64,000 nucleotides of DNA from Paenarthrobacter nitroguajacolicus JCM 14115. Its GTDB lineage: Bacteria > Actinomycetota > Actinomycetes > Actinomycetales > Micrococcaceae. The stretch covers positions 1 to 64,000 of the forward strand of contig BBFS01000010.1 of the NCBI GenBank assembly GCA_001313365.1, written 5' to 3'. The notes under the pieces were generated by a model. It did no database searches and was not told the DNA's origin. It was given only the letters and a program-made list of their open reading frames with translations. Below, one piece after another: positions 61,714 to 64,000 of the stretch; the stretch's first letter is position 1, and the number at the start of each line of letters is the position of its first letter. The translations under genes were made by a program, and so were the position numbers.

Positions 61714-62176
61714 ATGCCAGATATGGAGAGATGGCCCACCACCCGATTGCTTTCGACAGCTGCACGCCTGGTGGAAATCTCGTGGAACGAAAAATTGAAG
61801 TCCATCGGCCTGACCCACGCCGGTGTCATTGCCATGCAGGTATTGGCTGCCAAGGGTGCCATTACGCAGGCGGCTTTGGCCGAAGTTGCGCGGGTCAAGG
61901 CCCAAACAATGGGGGACCACCTTGGCGAGGCTTGAGCTGCACGGGCATGTCACCCGGCAACGCAGTGATTCCGACCGCAGAAGTCACGTGGTGACCCTTA
62001 CCGACGCCGGTATTGCAGCGCTTGCAGAAGCAGTAAAGCTTGAGCAGGATGTCTTGTCGCCCGTCGCCGTGGACACCGCCCGCCTCCGCGAGGAACTTCG
62101 GATCGTTGTCAGGGGCCTTGCCGGGCTGCCGGCGCCGGAATCGCACCAGGTTGACACCGACCTGCCTCAAGTCTGA
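61714..62176 (+). CDS. MarR family transcriptional regulator
   Basis: About 153 residues. 'WPTTRLLSTAARLVEISWNEKLKSIGLTHAGVIAMQVLAAKGAITQAALAEVARVKAQTMG', then after the run at 61905 'TLARLELHGHVTRQRSDSDRRSHVVTLTDAGIAALAEA' with wing 'SDSDRRSHVVTLTDAG'. Divergent from bcp (84-base gap), suggesting redox or peroxide control of the peroxiredoxin, unproven. Conserved Cys is not seen near the N-terminus. Confidence 0.87.
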
Positions 62177-62240
62177 CCGAAGCCTGTGGCCGGGGTTTAA
62201 GTTGCGAAGCCCCCCCGGCATGGAAACAGATGGAATACAG

Positions 62241-62276
62241 AAAGGCTCCGGATCGTATCTACGATCCGGAGCCTTT
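62241..62276. terminator. Terminator between MarR gene and tRNA-Lys 1
   Basis: AAAGGCTCCGGATCGT and its exact complement around ATCT, 16 bp; serves both convergent transcripts. Confidence 0.8.
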
Positions 62277-62282
62277 CCTCTG

Positions 62283-62360
62283 TGGTGCACCCCCCCCGGG
62301 ACTCGAACCCGGAACCCATTGATTAAGAGTCAATTGCTCTGCCAGTTGAGCTAGAGGTGC
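62283..62360 (-). tRNA. tRNA-Lys (anticodon CTT), copy 1
   Basis: Minus strand: acceptor GCACCTC, D arm GCTC..GAGC, anticodon arm ATTGA-CTCTTAA-TCAAT, T arm CCGGG-TTCGAGT-CCCGG and encoded CCA. The acceptor 3' strand reads with eight G instead of the six that pairing needs, two extra. Confidence 0.92.
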
Positions 62361-62512
62361 AGCTATTGTTTCGGCTTATCCGGGAAATTCACATTCCCCC
62401 GTTGACCTCCGCAACGACAAATAACTCTACACCACTATTTGACTGCTGGAGACCAAAAGGCGCAATGCGTGATGAACGCCATTTGATTGACCCGAAAAGA
62501 GTATTGAACAAC

Positions 62513-62551
62513 AAAAAAGGCCTTGGAGTGAGATTCACTCCAAGGCCTTTT
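62513..62551. terminator. Terminator downstream of tRNA-Lys 2
   Basis: AAAAGGCCTTGGAGTG and its exact complement (16 bp) around AGATT; A-run and T-run on either side make it bidirectional. Confidence 0.8.
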
Positions 62552-62554
62552 GCT

Positions 62555-62632
62555 TGGTGCACCCCCCCCGGGACTCGAACCCGGAACCCATTGATTAAGA
62601 GTCAATTGCTCTGCCAGTTGAGCTAGAGGTGC
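62555..62632 (-). tRNA. tRNA-Lys (anticodon CTT), copy 2
   Basis: Identical to copy 1 over the whole tRNA including the eight-G acceptor run and CCA, 194 bases upstream of it on the same strand, and with its own terminator. Confidence 0.92.
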
Positions 62633-62750
62633 AGCTGTTGATTCTGATCAAACCCGGAAGCTTTTCTTTCCCCCGGCGATCTCCGCAACGACATGTAACT
62701 CTACACGACTTCCACCGAAGAGGGAAATCGGCACCTCGTCGCCTGCGGTG

Positions 62751-63921
62751 TCACGGCCCAACCTCCAGAATCACCGCGAAATCAGGGTTTCTGTTGTTGC
62801 TGATAACCCAGAGGGTGCCGTCTGGAGCTCGGGTTACGTCCCTGAGTCGCCCGTATTGTCCTGTGAAATAGGCCACAGGAGTGCCCGCGTTCTCACCCTC
62901 AAGGGAACCGCCCACAGTCTTTGACCACGAAGCGCACCGGTGTAGGCAATGCCATCCACGATTTCGAGTCCGCTCGGTGAGGCGTCCGACGTTGAGGGCC
63001 AGACGACCTTCGCATCGATCAGCCCGCTTCTGCCCGGCGCGCCGGTCACGGTAGGCCAACCGTAGTTGCCGCCCGGGGGGGTGATCAGGTTCAGTTCGTC
63101 ATCCACGTCCGGCCCGAATTCGCTGGCCCAGAGGCGTCCGTCACTGTCCCACGCCAGGCCCTGCACGTTACGGTGCCCATAGCTGTAGACAGGGTTGTCG
63201 CCGAAGGGATTACCCGGCGCCGGGCGTCCTTCCGCAGTAAGCCTAAGGATTTTGCCTCCCAGGGCGTTTGTATCCTGGGGGGGTTGCTCCCGGCGCTGGG
63301 AATCGCCGGTGCCCACGTACAGGAACCCATCCGGGCCAAAACGGATTCGACCACCGTTATGGGTTGAGGCCTTGGACATCCCGGAGAAGATCACTTCAGC
63401 CTCGCCCAAGGCCAATTGACCACCAGAGTCCTCAGTCAACTTCATCCGCGCAATCCGGTTGTCGCTCGGCGAAGTGAAGTATGCGTACAGCCACCGGTCC
63501 GTTGCGAAGTCAGGTGAGAGGGCCAGTCCGAGCAATCCGCCTTCTCCGCCGGGGTCGACGCCGGACACCTCGCCTATGGTGGTGGCCTCGCCGTTTCGGA
63601 TGCTCTTGACCTGGGCGGAATCGCGCTCGGAGACCACAGCTGTGCCGTTTGGCAGGAAGACGACCGACCATGGCAGTTGCAGTCCGACGTCGAGCTTTTG
63701 AGCGACTTCCGGGCTCCGTGGCGACGCGGGCGTCGTTTGGCTGCTTCCGGGGGGGCGGATGTCCCTGAAGCGGTTGTCCCCCCCTGGGTCGCCGACGCGT
63801 TGGGTGTTGCCGCGGTGCCCGGCGACGACGGACTGCCCGTGCATCCCGTTAGCGACAAGAGCAGGACAAGCGCAGAGGCGCGCATGAGGCGATCACGTCG
63901 TTCCGGAGAGCGCCTGCCCAT
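62751..63921 (-). CDS. PQQ-dependent sugar dehydrogenase-like lipoprotein
   Basis: About 390 residues. Lipoprotein signal 'MRASALVLLLSLTGCTGSPSS' (lipobox LTGC) after a short Arg-rich start, then Thr/Ser/Ala-rich linker. The six-bladed propeller is recognised from 'LDVGLQLPWSVVFLPNGTAVVSERDSAQVKSI', 'GGEGGLLGLALSPDFATDRWLYAYFTSPSDNRIARM', 'HNGGRIRFGPDGFLYVGTGDS', 'LGGKILRLTAEGRPAPGNPF', 'VYSYGHRNVQGLAWDSDGRLWASEFGPDVDDELNLI' and 'GTPVAYFTGQYGRLRDVTRAPDGTLWVISNN'. Catalytic His and Arg (HRNVQG) are present. Breaks near 62910, 63078, 63278 and 63755. The cell may lack PQQ; related YliI/Asd proteins act as aldose dehydrogenases. Confidence 0.9.
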
Positions 63922-64000
63922 GTTCCTGCCTGCCTGTATGTCTGGCCGCGCGCGTTCTTCCCGGCGCGTGTTCTTCTCAGTGCCTGCTGCGGCGGGGGGG

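Noticed and set aside
62283..62632. Attachment site of an integrated element between the two tRNA-Lys copies
   Set aside because: Only 194 bases separate the copies, with no integrase or other mobile gene; a simple tandem duplication explains it.
1..64000. G/C-run phase variation (contingency loci)
   Set aside because: The runs are in core housekeeping genes and tRNAs and include +3 insertions in catalytic motifs. Contingency loci cluster in surface or restriction genes and would not break tRNAs.
1..64000. Programmed ribosomal frameshifting at the many frame changes
   Set aside because: No common slippery heptamer or downstream structure; shift directions and sizes vary and coincide only with G/C runs.
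1..64000. CRISPR array, insertion sequence or prophage
   Set aside because: No spaced direct repeats, no transposase or integrase motifs and no phage structural genes were seen on either strand.
63922..64000. Possible partial gene at the right end
   Set aside because: Only 79 bases without recognisable coding signal or family motif; nothing reported.

Overview
The window is chromosomal DNA of a high-GC actinobacterium, most likely a member of the Micrococcaceae close to Arthrobacter/Paenarthrobacter. This rests on protein-level resemblance and gene order (murI - metallohydrolase - rph - rdgB, clpS - DUF2017, nrtR - nadABC) and was not tested by any search. I see no phage, insertion sequence, CRISPR array or plasmid gene. 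The content is core metabolism, transport and regulation.

The dominant peculiarity is technical. Runs of six or seven G or C recur every few hundred bases (about 35 to 40 in the first 10 kb by eye). Nearly every frameshift coincides with such a run, and all three tRNA genes carry extra G residues in such runs. Some runs fall in invariant protein motifs and add exactly one proline or glycine. Nearly all genes are therefore split into two or more open frames. The gene spans below are reconstructed across these breaks: I followed family homology from frame to frame and report one feature per original gene. Only a few genes, such as the cysteine desulfurase at 45361-46530, GtrA at 46549-47040 and the MarR gene near 52.5-52.9 kb, read straight through.

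Layout. 1-7.6 kb: partial thioredoxin/TPR protein, old yellow enzyme, two-gene ABC exporter, nagB, DUF3039 protein and DEAD/DEAH helicase. 7.7-9.7 kb (minus): NAD salvage pair pncA-pncB. 9.7-14.1 kb: clpS-DUF2017, then murI-metallohydrolase-rph-rdgB. 14.2-17.2 kb: DedA protein, then a GntR(YtrA-type)-ABC operon with a visible operator. 17.2-21.9 kb: exonuclease-BRCT fusion, DUF4395 protein, ADP-ribosylglycohydrolase, two DUF202 proteins, aquaporin. 21.9-27.6 kb: sbcDC and an MFS exporter. 27.6-31.2 kb: AraC regulator, APC permease and MoaF, an amine-metabolism-like set. 31.4-33.6 kb: IclR regulator and MHS transporter, divergent. 33.7-34.9 kb: phosphoribosyltransferase and a small winged-helix protein. 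34.9-38.2 kb (minus): a 2-oxoacid dehydrogenase operon in which a free lipoyl domain and a free alpha/beta hydrolase replace the usual E2. 38.3-40.4 kb: amino-acid permease with divergent Lrp/AsnC regulator. 40.4-46.5 kb: nrtR-nadA-nadB-nadC-cysteine desulfurase operon with a palindromic operator. 46.5-54.1 kb: GtrA, FAH-family enzyme, DM13 lipoprotein-like protein, SLC13/ArsB transporter, DUF1684, lipoprotein, transglutaminase, MarR-LLM oxidoreductase. 54.2-61 kb (minus): RND efflux pump, mqo, oligopeptide-binding lipoprotein, tRNA-Leu. 61-64 kb: bcp, MarR, two tRNA-Lys genes and a PQQ-type sugar dehydrogenase.

Two themes link distant genes. NAD homeostasis is represented by both salvage (pncAB) and the NrtR-controlled de novo route with its own Fe-S-supplying desulfurase. 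Several catabolic islands each pair a transporter or enzyme with a divergent or adjacent regulator. The most interesting biology is the split acetoin-dehydrogenase-like E2 and the NrtR operator. The most consequential observation for any user is the homopolymer-associated damage to the sequence.
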